Of a stretch of 64,000 bases of DNA, positions 18,235-28,240 are shown piece by piece; position 1 is the first letter of the stretch, and every line of letters starts with the position of its first letter. The stretch covers positions 115,444-179,443 of the forward strand of contig NZ_MUNW01000033.1 in the NCBI RefSeq assembly GCF_002002725.1, given 5' to 3'. This DNA comes from Sinorhizobium sp. A49 (lineage in GTDB: Bacteria > Pseudomonadota > Alphaproteobacteria > Rhizobiales > Rhizobiaceae). The position numbers and the translations under genes were made by a program. The notes beneath the pieces were generated by a model. That model saw nothing but the letters and a program-made list of their open reading frames with translations, was not told the DNA's origin and did no database searches.

Positions 18235-19017
18235 ATGAGATCGATCAGACCTCACCGCCTCGCCCTGCTCACGATCCTCGTCGCCGGCATTGCCGGCTCC
18301 GCATACGCGCAGCAAGGCGCCGCCGGCACCTCGTTCCTCGACAATTTCGACACGCTCGATACTGCCCACTGGTATGTCTCCGATGGCTGGAACAACGGCC
18401 CGCACCAGAACTGCACCTGGTCAAAGGAACAGGCGGTGGTCGTCGACGGCATCCTTGAGCTCAAGTTCGAGGAAGGCAAGAAGGGCGAGCGCAACTATGC
18501 CTGCGGTGAAGTCCAGACCCGCAAGCGCTTCGGCTACGGCACCTATGAAGCCCGCATCAAGGCAGCCGACGGATCCGGTCTGAACTCGGCTTTCTTCACT
18601 TACATCGGTCCCGCCGACAAGAAGCCGCATGACGAGATCGACTTCGAGGTGCTCGGCAAGAACCCGGCCAAGGTGCAGCTCAACCAATATGTCTCGGCCA
18701 AGGGCGGTAACGAAAAGCTCGCAGACGTGCCCGGCGGCGCCAATCAGGGCTTCAACGACTACGCCTTCGTCTGGGAGAAGGAGCGGATCCGTTACTACGT
18801 CAATGGCGAACTGGTCCACGAGGTGACCGATCCCTCCAAGATCCCGACCAACGCGCAGAAGATCTTCTTCAGCCTGTGGGGCACCGACACGCTCAGCGAT
18901 TGGATGGGCACCTTCAATTACAAGGGGCCGACGGCGCTGCAGATCGACCGGATCGCCTTCACCGCGCCCGGTGACAAGTGCCAGTTCGCCGAATCCGTCG
19001 CCTGCAAACTGGACTGA
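18235..19017 (+). CDS. exoK: Secreted endo-beta-glycanase ExoK (GH16)
   Basis: Glycoside hydrolase family 16 enzyme, 260 residues, that cleaves nascent succinoglycan into low-molecular-weight forms outside the cell. Residues 1-26 form a Sec-like signal (YAQQ cleavage region), although in S. meliloti the PrsDE type I system is needed for its export. The catalytic GH16 motif is HDEIDFEVLG with Glu134 (nucleophile), Asp136 and Glu138 (acid/base). Trp and Tyr sugar-binding residues are frequent (GWNNGPHQNCTW). It starts two bases after the exoH stop, so co-translation is likely. Confidence 0.95.
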   Translation: MRSIRPHRLALLTILVAGIAGSAYAQQGAAGTSFLDNFDTLDTAHWYVSDGWNNGPHQNCTWSKEQAVVVDGILELKFEEGKKGERNYACGEVQTRKRFGYGTYEARIKAADGSGLNSAFFTYIGPADKKPHDEIDFEVLGKNPAKVQLNQYVSAKGGNEKLADVPGGANQGFNDYAFVWEKERIRYYVNGELVHEVTDPSKIPTNAQKIFFSLWGTDTLSDWMGTFNYKGPTALQIDRIAFTAPGDKCQFAESVACKLD

Positions 19018-19122
19018 GGACACCACAGCACCGCCGCATCCGTGCATCGCGCCTCCAATGTCGCGATGCACGATTTCTTGAATGACGCTTGGCTCAGGCT
19101 GAGCAGAAAGACGGACGTTTTC

Positions 19123-20325
19123 ATGCTGAAGATACTTTATCTGGCACAGGATCTGGCTGACCCCGCGGTGCGCCGTCGTGTCCTGATGCTGGAAACGGGG
19201 GGTGCACGCGTAACACTCGCTGGCTTTCGCCGGGGCGCAAACGCGCTGGCGGCGATCGAGGGCATCGACCCGATCGAACTCGGTACGACCCGCGATGGCC
19301 GCTTCGGCCAGCGGATCGCAGCGGTCGCCAAGGCATGTCTGTCCCTGTCGGCCAAGTTGCGTGCGGTCGACCGACCCGACGTGATCATCGCACGTAACCT
19401 CGACATGCTCGCCGTCGCCAACAAGGCAGTCGGCATGTTTGGCGGCGCTGTTCCTGTCGTCTATGAATGCCTCGACATCCACCGCCTACTTCTGCGCGAC
19501 GATGTGGCCGGGCGTGCGGTGCGTGCCAGCGAAGCCTACCTCGGGCGCAATGCGCGGCTTTTGATCACCAGCTCGCCCGCCTTCGTCGAGCATTATTTCC
19601 GCCCGCTCTCCGGGCTGGAGACGCCGGTCATGCTGCTTGAGAACAAAGTGCTTGAGCTTGGCGAGCGCGGTGATCCGCCACTTGCAACAGTCACCACACC
19701 GCGACCGGACGGACCCTGGCGGATCGGCTGGTTCGGTGCGCTGCGCTGCCGCAAATCACTCGCCCTGCTTTCCGCCTTTTCCCGGCGTATGGACGGCCGC
19801 TTCGAAATCGTCCTTCGCGGCCGGCCGGCCTATTCCGAATTCGACGATTTCGACGGCTTCGTGCGAGATGAACCGCACATGACCTTCCACGGCCCGTACC
19901 GCAGCCCGGAGGACCTCGGCGCCATCTACGACGAGGTCGACTTCACCTGGGCGATCGATTTTTTCGAGGAAGGCCAGAACTCTCGATGGCTGCTTCCGAA
20001 CCGCCTCTACGAGGGCTGCCGTTACGGTCGGGTTCCGATCGCCATGCGTGGGACGGAGACAGCGCGCTTTCTCGCAATCCGCGGTCTCGGCTTTCTGCTC
20101 GAGGAAGCCGAGCCGGACAATCTCGTTTCACTTCTCGGCGCCGTCGACGCTGGCAGCTACGCCGAAGCGTCTGATCGCGTGCGCGCCTGCAATTCCGACA
20201 CCTGGGTCTTTGGTCGCAACGATTGCGAGAACCTCGTCAGGCGCCTTTCGGCAATCACCCCGACCGCTCCGGAGCCTGCAACGCCCCTTTCCCACGTCCG
20301 TCAAAACGAAGGTGGTTTGTCATGA
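19123..20325 (+). CDS. exoL: Succinoglycan glycosyltransferase ExoL
   Basis: Cytoplasmic glycosyltransferase of 400 residues. In S. meliloti ExoL adds the third sugar. It is not a GT2 protein: the N-terminal MLKILYLAQDLADPAVRRRV and the GWFGALRCRKSLALL and NRLYEGCRYGRVPIAMRGT segments look like a GT4-like, GT-B fold with two Rossmann domains. The frame is open to 19042. The ATG at 19123 fits the conserved start, though its ribosome-binding site is weak. The stop overlaps the exoA start by four bases (ATGA). Confidence 0.92.
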   Translation: MLKILYLAQDLADPAVRRRVLMLETGGARVTLAGFRRGANALAAIEGIDPIELGTTRDGRFGQRIAAVAKACLSLSAKLRAVDRPDVIIARNLDMLAVANKAVGMFGGAVPVVYECLDIHRLLLRDDVAGRAVRASEAYLGRNARLLITSSPAFVEHYFRPLSGLETPVMLLENKVLELGERGDPPLATVTTPRPDGPWRIGWFGALRCRKSLALLSAFSRRMDGRFEIVLRGRPAYSEFDDFDGFVRDEPHMTFHGPYRSPEDLGAIYDEVDFTWAIDFFEEGQNSRWLLPNRLYEGCRYGRVPIAMRGTETARFLAIRGLGFLLEEAEPDNLVSLLGAVDAGSYAEASDRVRACNSDTWVFGRNDCENLVRRLSAITPTAPEPATPLSHVRQNEGGLS

Positions 20326-21320
20326 ACACAACAGATCTCACGTCGACGCGCAGCCTGATCGTCATCCCCTGCCTCAACGAGGCGGCCCATATCGAAACCC
20401 TGGTGGACAAGCTTCGTCCGTCGCTCAAGCCGCTCAACGCTGTCATCCTGATTGCCGACGGCGGCAGCACCGATGGTACACGCGAAATCGCGGCGCGGCT
20501 CGCACAGAACGATCCGGCCGTCCTGATGCTCGATAATCCCAGACGCATCCAGAGTGCCGCGATCAATCTGGCGGTCACTGAATTTGGCGGCTCCTTCGAT
20601 TTTCTGATCCGAATCGATGCGCACGGCACCTATCCTGACGATTATTGCCAGCGGCTGGTCGAAGACGTGATCGCCACCGGCGCCGACTCCGTCGTCGTTG
20701 CCATGGAGACCGTCGGCTTCACGCCCTTTCAGAAGGCAACCGCATACGCCCAGAATTCCAAACTTGGAAACGGTGGCGCCAAACACCGGATCGGAGCCAC
20801 AAGCCATTGGGCCGACCACGGCCATCACGCCCTGATGCGGATAGCAGCCTTCAAGGAAATCGGCGGTTACGACGAAAGCTTCAGCCACAACGAAGATGCC
20901 GAGTTCGACTATCGCTTCCGCAAGGCCGGCTACCGCATCTGGATGACCGACCGGACGAGCATGGTCTATTACCCGAGAGCGAAGGTCGGGCCGCTGTTCC
21001 GACAATATTTCAGCTATGGCCGAGGACGCGCCCGCAACGTGCTGAAGCACCGCGTCGTGCCGAGCCTCAGGCAATTGCTACCGCTTGCGGTCGCACCGGT
21101 GGCAATCGGCGCCTTGCTGGCCGTTATCAACTGGGTTGCCGCAGTCCCCGTGGTGCTCTGGGCCGCGGCCTGCATTGGCTACGGTGCCTGGATGGCACTC
21201 GGGCAGAAAAACCCGTACGGGCCGCTCGCTGCGATCTCGGCCATGGTGATGCATTTCGCCTGGTCGGCCGGGTTCTGGCGCGAGTTGCTCGACCTTCGCA
21301 ACAGGCGGTTCGCACCATGA
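20322..21320 (+). CDS. exoA: Succinoglycan glycosyltransferase ExoA
   Basis: Membrane-associated family GT2 enzyme, 332 residues. In S. meliloti ExoA adds the first glucose (second sugar, beta-1,3) to the lipid-linked galactose. Motifs are LIVIPCLNEAAHIETLV, IADGGSTDGT, LIRIDAHGTYP and, near residue 190, SHNEDAEFDYRFRKAGYRIW. Two or three hydrophobic segments at the C-terminus (about residues 255-310) anchor it to the membrane. Its start and stop both overlap neighbours in ATGA junctions. Confidence 0.94.
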   Translation: MNTTDLTSTRSLIVIPCLNEAAHIETLVDKLRPSLKPLNAVILIADGGSTDGTREIAARLAQNDPAVLMLDNPRRIQSAAINLAVTEFGGSFDFLIRIDAHGTYPDDYCQRLVEDVIATGADSVVVAMETVGFTPFQKATAYAQNSKLGNGGAKHRIGATSHWADHGHHALMRIAAFKEIGGYDESFSHNEDAEFDYRFRKAGYRIWMTDRTSMVYYPRAKVGPLFRQYFSYGRGRARNVLKHRVVPSLRQLLPLAVAPVAIGALLAVINWVAAVPVVLWAAACIGYGAWMALGQKNPYGPLAAISAMVMHFAWSAGFWRELLDLRNRRFAP

Positions 21321-22264
21321 TTGAGGCAGCTACCGAAAAGTCCGAGGATGTTCGGGTCGATATCGCGATCTGCACCTTTCGCCGGCCCGAGCTTGCCGAA
21401 ACCCTGCGCTCTCTGGCGGCCATCAGGGTACCCGAAGGAACGGCGATCAGGATCATCGTCGCCGACAACGACGTCGAGCCAGGCGCTGCCGGGCTTGTCG
21501 ACGCGTTGCGGCCGGAGGTTCCCTTCGAGATCGACTATGTGCATTGTCCTGCAAGCAACATCTCGGTCGCGCGCAACGCCTGCCTCGACAATGCCACGGG
21601 CGACTACCTTGCCTTCGTCGACGACGACGAAACCGTCTCGCGCGACTGGCTCGTGCGCCTGCTCGAAACAGCCATCGCTACTGGAGCAGAAGCAGTGCTC
21701 GGTCCGGTCCGCGCCGGGTACGACCTAGACGCGCCCTCCTGGATGCGTCGCGGCGATTTTCATTCGACGCGACCGGTCTGGGTCAGCGGCCAGATCGTGA
21801 CGGGCTACACCTGCAATGTTCTGCTCGATCGCAAAAGCGCCTCCATCGCCGGCCGGCGTTTCAATCTGGCGCTTGGCAAGACCGGCGGTGAGGACACTGA
21901 GTTCTTCACCCATATGCACAAGGATGGCGGCCGCCTCGCCTATGCGCCGGATGCCCTCGTCTACGAGATCGTGCCGGAAAAGCGCGCCAGTTTCGAATGG
22001 CTGGCAAGACGACGTTTTCGCTCCGGCCAGACCCATGGCCGCCTGTTGACGCATGCCTCAGCCGGCAGCGGGAAGGCAGCTAAGATCATTCGCGCCACTG
22101 CCAAGTCCGGGTATTGCGCGACCGCAAGCCTGCTTTTCGTCGCCTCGCCTGTCGTCCGCTCGCGCTATGCGCTGCGCGCCATCATGCATGCCGGCGTCGT
22201 CAGCGGCCTTTTCGGCGTCCGCGAACTTGAGCAATACGGCGCCTCGGAAGTGGCAGCGCCATGA
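21317..22264 (+). CDS. exoM: Succinoglycan glycosyltransferase ExoM
   Basis: Family GT2 glucosyltransferase, 315 residues. In S. meliloti ExoM adds the fourth sugar (beta-1,4). The N-terminal VDIAICTFRRPELAETL, IIVADNDVEPGA, ISVARNACLDNATGDYLAFVDDDE and GGEDTEFFTHMHKDGG show the GT-A fold with a DDD metal site. The start (ATGATTGAG) overlaps the exoA stop and the stop overlaps the exoO start. Both are ATGA junctions. Confidence 0.94.
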   Translation: MIEAATEKSEDVRVDIAICTFRRPELAETLRSLAAIRVPEGTAIRIIVADNDVEPGAAGLVDALRPEVPFEIDYVHCPASNISVARNACLDNATGDYLAFVDDDETVSRDWLVRLLETAIATGAEAVLGPVRAGYDLDAPSWMRRGDFHSTRPVWVSGQIVTGYTCNVLLDRKSASIAGRRFNLALGKTGGEDTEFFTHMHKDGGRLAYAPDALVYEIVPEKRASFEWLARRRFRSGQTHGRLLTHASAGSGKAAKIIRATAKSGYCATASLLFVASPVVRSRYALRAIMHAGVVSGLFGVRELEQYGASEVAAP

Positions 22265-23277
22265 CGAAAACAAATCCGGATGTCAGCTTTGTCATCGCCG
22301 CTTTCAGGGCGGCGGATACGATCGCGCGCGCCATCGACAGTGCGCTCGCCCAGGAAGGCGTCGAAGTCGAGGTCATCGTCGTCGACGATGCATCGCCCGA
22401 CGATACCGCTGCTGTCGTCGAAGCGATGACCGATCCACGTGTCCGGCTCATACGGCTTCCCGCAAATCGTGGCCCGGGCGGCGCACGCAATGCTGGCCTC
22501 GACGCGGCGCGCGGCGACTGGGTCGCCATTCTCGATGCCGACGATACCGTTCGGCCCGCAAGACTTTCCCGAATGATCGCAAGGGCACGCAGCGAAAACG
22601 CCGATATCGCCGTCGACAATCTGGAGGTCTTTGGTCTCGATGGCCGGCGCGAGCGGATGTTTGCCGACTCCATGCTTGAACGGACGCCAGTTCTCACTCT
22701 TGCCGCCTTCATCGGCTCCAACGTCCTTTTCCGCTCGACCTATAATTTCGGCTACATGAAGCCGGCCTTCGAGCGACAGTTTCTCGAGGAGAAGCGACTG
22801 CGCTTCAGGCAAGATATCCGCATCGGCGAGGACTATATCCTGCTGGCCTCCGCCCTTGCCGAAGGCGGGCGATGCGTCGTCGATCCATCCGCTGGCTACC
22901 GCTACCACATCCGTGAAGGCTCGATTTCGCGCGTGCTGGAACTGCGCCACGTCGATGCGATGATCGCCGCCGATGCTGCCTTCCTCAGCACCCACGCCGT
23001 CAACGCAGGTGCAATGACAATGCAGCGCAAGCGCAGCCGCAGCCTTCAAGAGGCGCGCGCCTTCCTGACCCTCGTTGAACACATCAAATCCAGATCGCTG
23101 CGCGGCGCCGTCACCACGGCGCTCTCCAGCCCCCGCGCGCTGCGGCATCTCCGGATGCCGATCGCCGCGCGACTGCGCCGCCTGGTTGCGCCGCTGTCGC
23201 GCTTGAAGCCCGCCACAATGACAGTGGCGGCTGAACGATCCACCTCGGGCAAAAGCCCTCAAACGAAAAAAGGATAA
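22261..23277 (+). CDS. exoO: Succinoglycan glycosyltransferase ExoO
   Basis: Family GT2 glucosyltransferase, 338 residues. In S. meliloti ExoO adds the fifth sugar and starts the beta-1,6 side branch. It shows [53 protein letters not shown], metal-binding LDADDT, and [16 protein letters not shown]. It resembles ExoU in layout, so the two may be paralogues. It is coupled to exoM and followed after four bases by exoN. Confidence 0.94.
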   Translation: MTKTNPDVSFVIAAFRAADTIARAIDSALAQEGVEVEVIVVDDASPDDTAAVVEAMTDPRVRLIRLPANRGPGGARNAGLDAARGDWVAILDADDTVRPARLSRMIARARSENADIAVDNLEVFGLDGRRERMFADSMLERTPVLTLAAFIGSNVLFRSTYNFGYMKPAFERQFLEEKRLRFRQDIRIGEDYILLASALAEGGRCVVDPSAGYRYHIREGSISRVLELRHVDAMIAADAAFLSTHAVNAGAMTMQRKRSRSLQEARAFLTLVEHIKSRSLRGAVTTALSSPRALRHLRMPIAARLRRLVAPLSRLKPATMTVAAERSTSGKSPQTKKG

Positions 23278-23281
23278 TGCC

Positions 23282-24187
23282 ATGGACCGTATCAGAACTG
23301 TCAGAAAAGCAGTTATTCCGGTTGCCGGCAACGGCACGCGTTTCCTTCCCGCCACCAAGGCAGTGCCAAAAGAGATGCTGACGATCGTCGATCGCCCGGT
23401 CGTGCAATATGCTGTCGATGAGGCCCGCGAAGCCGGCATCGAGCATATCGTCTTCGTCACCAGCCGGAACAAGCAGGCGATCGAAGACCACTTCGACGAC
23501 ACGCCCGAACTGATTTCCTCGCTGACCCGCTCGGGCAAGAACGCCCAGATTTCCGAGCTTGAGAGCATGCTGCCGAAAGCCGGCTCCGTCAGCTTTACCC
23601 GGCAGCAGGCGCCGCTGGGCCTCGGCCATGCCGTCTGGTGCGCGCGCGACCTGATCGGCGACGAGCCTTTCGCGCTGCTCCTTCCCGACATGCTTTCCTA
23701 TGGTGCGCGCGGCTGCATGGCCGGCCTGATGGACCTTTATCGTCAAACCGGCGGCAATGTCGTCGGCGTCGAACAATGCGCGCCCGAGGATGCCTCGAAA
23801 TATGGCATCGTCGGCAAGGGAGCGAGTGTTCCGCATGGTTTCGAGGTCACCGAAATGGTCGAAAAGCCACGCGCAGGAGAAGCACCGTCCAACTTCTATC
23901 TCAATGGCCGCTACGTTCTCCAGCCCGATATCTTCGGCATTCTCGCCCGCCAGCAGCGCGGCGCCGGCAACGAGATCCAGCTGACCGACGGCATGCTGAA
24001 ACTTTCGAAGGATCAGGCGTTCCACGCCCATCCCTATGATGGCCGGACCTTCGATTGCGGCTCCAAACATGGGTTCATCGAGGCGAATGTCGCCTTCGCC
24101 TTGGCCCGGAAAGATATCGGCGACCTGGTCTACGAATCCGTCCGGGACATGGTTTTGTCTCACGAAGGCCGCATCCGCGCGGCATAA
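23282..24187 (+). CDS. exoN: UTP-glucose-1-phosphate uridylyltransferase ExoN
   Basis: Cytoplasmic UDP-glucose pyrophosphorylase (GalU family), 301 residues, making UDP-glucose for all glucose additions and for ExoB. The nucleotide-binding signature lies at residues 10-32 ([21 protein letters not shown]). Other family segments are [22 protein letters not shown] and [23 protein letters not shown]. It is the seventh and last gene of the run starting at exoH; exoP follows after 68 bases that contain a hairpin. Confidence 0.95.
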   Translation: MDRIRTVRKAVIPVAGNGTRFLPATKAVPKEMLTIVDRPVVQYAVDEAREAGIEHIVFVTSRNKQAIEDHFDDTPELISSLTRSGKNAQISELESMLPKAGSVSFTRQQAPLGLGHAVWCARDLIGDEPFALLLPDMLSYGARGCMAGLMDLYRQTGGNVVGVEQCAPEDASKYGIVGKGASVPHGFEVTEMVEKPRAGEAPSNFYLNGRYVLQPDIFGILARQQRGAGNEIQLTDGMLKLSKDQAFHAHPYDGRTFDCGSKHGFIEANVAFALARKDIGDLVYESVRDMVLSHEGRIRAA

Positions 24188-24195
24188 ACCCGGCT

Positions 24196-24220
24196 CCGGC
24201 GCTCTGAACAAGGGCGCCGG
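24196..24220 (+). terminator. GC-rich hairpin between exoN and exoP
   Basis: Perfect 7-bp stem CCGGCGC / GCGCCGG with an 11-base loop sits in the short exoN-exoP gap and is followed by CCGATTGACTG. There is no T-run, so it may act as a partial terminator or an mRNA stability element that separates exoP expression from the exoH-N run. Confidence 0.4.
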
Positions 24221-24255
24221 CCGATTGACTGTATGGAAACGGACAGAGCGACCCA

Positions 24256-26613
24256 ATGAAACAAAGAAGTCTACCGTTCAGTAGCGTCTTGCCCCGACAA
24301 GCCGAGGAATCCGATGGCTTCATCGACCTCGACCGGCTTTTTTCGGTGGTGGTTCGCCGCGGCAAGACAGTCGGGCTTTTCGTTGCCCTGTTCGTCGTGC
24401 TTGGCGGCATCTACCTGCTCTTTGCCACGCCGAACTATACCTCGATGACGCAGATCCTGCTCGACGAGAACCTCTCCAAATACGCTGAAGAAGAGGCTTC
24501 GCCGCAAAACAGCCAGTTGCTCGATACCCAGATAGCCAGCGCCGTCGAAATCCTGAAGTCGGGTGAACTGGCTCTGCGCGTCGTCGACAAGATCAACCTT
24601 GCCGATAACGACACCATCCTCAATCCGCCGCGCTCGCCTTTCGGCGTCGTCAAGGATTGGATGAAGACGATCACCGGCGTCTTAGGCGGAGGCCCTGAGG
24701 TCTCAGAAGAGGCCGCGCGCAGCGGACGGCGGCAGAAGGCAGCCGCGCTGATCCAGCAAGGCCTTGCGGTCGAACGTGTGTCGCGAAGCTCGGTCGTTGC
24801 CCTTTCCTACCGTTCGAGCGATCCGCAACTGGCAGCGCAAGTGGTGCGCGCCTATGCGGACGCCTATCTGACCGACCAGTTGAACGCCAACTTCGAGGCG
24901 ACAGAACGGGCATCCGTGTGGCTGCAGGAGCGTCTCGCCGACCTCCGGCAACGGTCGCAGGTCGCTTCCCTTGAGGTCGAGCAATTCCGCACCGACAATG
25001 GGCTGACTTCAGCGCGGGGCGAACTGATGTCGGAGCAGCAGCTCTCTGACCTCAACAGCCAGCTCATCATTGCCCAGGCCGACACCGCCACAGCTTCTGC
25101 GCGCTACAAGCAGTTTCAGGCGATCGTCGAACAGGGTCCGGAAAAAGCGGTCGACAACGCCACAATCTCTTCGAAGGACGGCGATAATTCGGTGATCCGT
25201 GACCTCAGGACCCGCTACCTTTCGGTCGGCAAGCGCGAACAGGAAGTGGCGCAGAGTTTTGGCGCCGATCATCCGCAGGCGGTTTCGCTCAGGACAGAGA
25301 AGATCGACATCGGCCGCCAGATCTACCAGGAACTGCAGCAGCTGACGTCGAGCTATCGCAATGAATACGAAGTCGCCCGCTCACGTGAAGCCTCACTGCG
25401 CGAAAACATCGAGGGCACCACCGGTCGAAACTCCGATGCCAACCGCTCGCTCGTGCATCTGCGCGAACTTGAGCAGAAGTCTGCCGCTCTGAAGACGCTC
25501 TATGAATCCTATCTCGGTCGCTACGAGCAGGCCGCACAGCAGCGCTCTTTCCCGATCGCCAAGGCACGGGTGATTTCCGAAGCGGGCGTACCCGTCTCGC
25601 CGTCGAGCCCGAAGAAGACGATGATCCTGGCACTCTCGGCCGTGCTCGGCATGATGGCAGGCGGCGCCTTTGCAGCGTTTCAGGAGTTCCGTGAACGGAC
25701 GTTCCGGCTTGAAGGCGACGTGCGCTCGATCCTCGGGCACCGGTCGCTCGGTTATGTCCCGCTGATCGGCCCGCGCCCGCTGACGGCAGCCGACCAGATG
25801 CGCGCCAGATTGGTGAAGGACAAGGGGCCGCCGCAACCGACGCCAGAACCGGTCCCCTTCGAGCGCGTCAGCCGCATCGTGCTCGATGCGCCGCGGTCCT
25901 CGTTTACAGAGACGTTCCGCAACGCCAAGCTCGCCTGCGACCAGATGCTGCATGGCAACGCCTGCCGGGTCGTCGGCATCGTCTCGGCGGTTCCCGATGA
26001 AGGCAAGTCGATCGTTGCGGCCAATTTCGCCGCCTTGCTCGCCGCCAGCGGCAAGCGCACGTTGCTAATCGATGCGGATATCCGCAAACCGGGCCTCAGC
26101 AAGATGATCACCCCGGCACCCAAGACCGGACTTGTCGAAGCACTGACAGGAGAGACGTCGTGGCCGGCCGGCATCAAGATCGACCATCAGACGAAGCTTG
26201 CGATCTTCCCGGTCGGCGGTGAGGCTACCAACCACTACCCACATGACAGCCACGACCTGCTCGCATCGCCGGCAATGGCGGACCTGATCGAGAACGCCCG
26301 CAAATCCTTCGACTATGTGATCGTCGACCTTGCAGCACTCGCGCCTGTCGTCGACGCCAAGGCGTTTTCGCCGCTTGCCGACGGCTTCCTCTTCGTCGCC
26401 GAATGGGGCCGCACGCCGTCGAGGCTGGTGCGCGACCTGCTCCATGCCGAACCTGAGATCAACGCCAAGATCCTCGGCGTGATCCTCAATAAGACGGACA
26501 TGCGCGAACTGGCGAAATACAGCGATTTCGGCGCCGCCGAACACTATCGCCACCGTTTTGAGAAATACTACGTCGACAACGCCGCGACCCGTCGCGAAGC
26601 CGAGCCAGTCTGA
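24256..26613 (+). CDS. exoP: Chain-length regulator and BY-kinase ExoP
   Basis: Inner-membrane polysaccharide co-polymerase with a fused bacterial tyrosine kinase, 785 residues. The periplasmic Wzz domain lies between membrane helices at about residues 38-56 and 455-474, with long coiled coils between. The cytoplasmic kinase domain has Walker A near residue 575 (SAVPDEGKSIVAANFA), A-prime near 602 (LLIDADIRKPGL) and Walker B near 688 (YVIVDLAAL). Several tyrosines near the C-terminus (EHYRHRFEKYYVDN) are candidate autophosphorylation sites. ExoP controls the ratio of high- to low-molecular-weight polymer with ExoQ and ExoT. Confidence 0.96.
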   Translation: MKQRSLPFSSVLPRQAEESDGFIDLDRLFSVVVRRGKTVGLFVALFVVLGGIYLLFATPNYTSMTQILLDENLSKYAEEEASPQNSQLLDTQIASAVEILKSGELALRVVDKINLADNDTILNPPRSPFGVVKDWMKTITGVLGGGPEVSEEAARSGRRQKAAALIQQGLAVERVSRSSVVALSYRSSDPQLAAQVVRAYADAYLTDQLNANFEATERASVWLQERLADLRQRSQVASLEVEQFRTDNGLTSARGELMSEQQLSDLNSQLIIAQADTATASARYKQFQAIVEQGPEKAVDNATISSKDGDNSVIRDLRTRYLSVGKREQEVAQSFGADHPQAVSLRTEKIDIGRQIYQELQQLTSSYRNEYEVARSREASLRENIEGTTGRNSDANRSLVHLRELEQKSAALKTLYESYLGRYEQAAQQRSFPIAKARVISEAGVPVSPSSPKKTMILALSAVLGMMAGGAFAAFQEFRERTFRLEGDVRSILGHRSLGYVPLIGPRPLTAADQMRARLVKDKGPPQPTPEPVPFERVSRIVLDAPRSSFTETFRNAKLACDQMLHGNACRVVGIVSAVPDEGKSIVAANFAALLAASGKRTLLIDADIRKPGLSKMITPAPKTGLVEALTGETSWPAGIKIDHQTKLAIFPVGGEATNHYPHDSHDLLASPAMADLIENARKSFDYVIVDLAALAPVVDAKAFSPLADGFLFVAEWGRTPSRLVRDLLHAEPEINAKILGVILNKTDMRELAKYSDFGAAEHYRHRFEKYYVDNAATRREAEPV

Positions 26614-26618
26614 ACGAC

Positions 26619-26643
26619 GAGAGCCCAATTGACTTGGGCTCTC
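26619..26643. terminator. Bidirectional terminator hairpin between exoP and trkH
   Basis: Perfect 10-bp stem GAGAGCCCAA / TTGGGCTCTC with a five-base loop (TTGAC) fills the 35-base gap between the convergent stops of exoP and trkH. It is the strongest terminator-like structure in the window. Confidence 0.75.
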
Positions 26644-26648
26644 CTGTA

Positions 26649-28103
26649 TCACTCCTTCCAGAACAGCGGCGTCAGAACGACCAGAACGGTCAGGATCTCA
26701 AGACGTCCCAGCAGCATCATGATCGACAGGAGATAGAGCGCCGGATCGGTCAAGGTGGAGAAGTTTCCGGCCGGCCCGATGATCGGGCCGAGCCCTGCAC
26801 CGACGTTTGAAAGAGCCGTGGCGATCGCCGACGCCGATGTCAGAAGATCGTAGCCGAAGGCACCCATGGCAAGGCTGCCGAAGGCCCAGATAATCATATA
26901 GGCAGTGAAGAACAGGAAGACGGTGCGCTGCACGTCAGCATCAACCAATGCCTTGCCATAGCGAACCGTGTGGATGGCATTGGGGAAGATGAGCTTGAAG
27001 AGCCCTGCCCGAATGGAATTGAAGATGATGATGAAGCGATAGGCTTTCATGCCGCCGGCCGTCGAACCGGAACATCCACCCATGAAGGTCGCCGCAAAGG
27101 CGAGTGCTACGATGAAATCCCCCCACAGCATGTAGTCATCACTGGCAAAGCCCGTCGTCGACAGGATCGACGAGACGGTGAAGAACGAATGCGCCAGCGC
27201 TTCATGAAATGCCACACCGTTTTCCAGCCGTTGATACAGACTGGCTGCGATCGCCAGAACCGCCAGGTAGGACAGGAACACGATGATCTGCGGATCCTTC
27301 AGCGTGTCCAGCCGTCCACGGACGATGAAGAGGATCAGCACCGAGAACGGCAGACTGCTGACCGTCATGAAGAAGGTCGCCACCCACAGGATCGGCAGGC
27401 TGTTGAAGTAGCCGAGCGAGGCGTCATGCGTGGAAAAGCCCCCAGTCGCGATCGTCGACATGGCATTGTTGATCGCATCAAAGCGGCTCATGCCAAGATA
27501 GCCGTAGATGATCGCGCAGGTGACCGTCAGGACGATATAGATCAGGATAAAGGCGCGGGTAAAGGTGACGACGCGCGCGAACGGCTTCTCGGTTGTGTCG
27601 GACGATTCCATCTTGAAGAACGACAGCCCGCCGACGCGCAGATACGGCATGACGAACAGCCCGAGCGCCACAATCCCGATGCCGCCGAGCCAGTGCAGCA
27701 GCGAGCGCCAGGCGAGGATACCGGGCGGCGCATGGTCCAGACCGGCGATAACGGTGGAGCCCGTCGTGGTGATGCCTGACACCGATTCGAACAGCGCCTC
27801 GGCAAAATCGAGGTTGACCGAGGAAAGCCAGAAGGGAACGGCACCGACGAAGGAGACGACGAGCCACAGCAGGTTGACGAGCAGAAAGCCCATTTTCCGG
27901 TTGAAGACCGGCGGACCGCCTTGCGTGGCCGCCGCTGTGACAAGCGAAAGGCTGCCCATCAGGCAGGCCGAAACGGCGAAAACCTTCCAGTCGCGATGCC
28001 CATAATAAAGATCGACGAGCGCCGGAATGAACATTGCAAGCGAAAGATAGAGGCCGACCTTTGCGGCAATGTTGATGGCAGACTGGTAAATGGTCGCATT
28101 CAA
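26649..28103 (-). CDS. trkH: TrkH family potassium transporter
   Basis: Inner-membrane potassium channel subunit of the TrkH/KtrB superfamily, 484 residues. It has four repeated M1-P-M2 units whose selectivity loops read TTTGST, ATGGFS, STTGFA and SNVGAG. The last helices (LLGRLEILTVLVVL) are highly conserved. TrkH works with a cytoplasmic TrkA regulator, which is not in this window. The gene is convergent with exoP and unrelated to polysaccharide synthesis, and it marks the right boundary of the exo block. Confidence 0.95.
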   Translation of the reverse strand: MNATIYQSAINIAAKVGLYLSLAMFIPALVDLYYGHRDWKVFAVSACLMGSLSLVTAAATQGGPPVFNRKMGFLLVNLLWLVVSFVGAVPFWLSSVNLDFAEALFESVSGITTTGSTVIAGLDHAPPGILAWRSLLHWLGGIGIVALGLFVMPYLRVGGLSFFKMESSDTTEKPFARVVTFTRAFILIYIVLTVTCAIIYGYLGMSRFDAINNAMSTIATGGFSTHDASLGYFNSLPILWVATFFMTVSSLPFSVLILFIVRGRLDTLKDPQIIVFLSYLAVLAIAASLYQRLENGVAFHEALAHSFFTVSSILSTTGFASDDYMLWGDFIVALAFAATFMGGCSGSTAGGMKAYRFIIIFNSIRAGLFKLIFPNAIHTVRYGKALVDADVQRTVFLFFTAYMIIWAFGSLAMGAFGYDLLTSASAIATALSNVGAGLGPIIGPAGNFSTLTDPALYLLSIMMLLGRLEILTVLVVLTPLFWKE

Positions 28104-28240
28104 CGGTCAATCGCCCCGGTCTTGGCTGTCCTGGGCTCCGCTCGCACTGCGCGAGTCGGGGTCGCCGGCCATCATCATCGGCATTACCGGGCAGCGCCGA
28201 CGAACGCAAGTTCGACATCACGCGGCGCCGATCCCGGCAA

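Noticed and set aside
18421..19482. Minus-strand frame of 353 codons across exoK and exoL
   Set aside because: Antisense to the GH16 catalytic region of exoK and to exoL.
22165..24256. Two long minus-strand frames across exoO and exoN
   Set aside because: Antisense shadows of exoM, exoO and exoN, which are coupled plus-strand genes with clear motifs.
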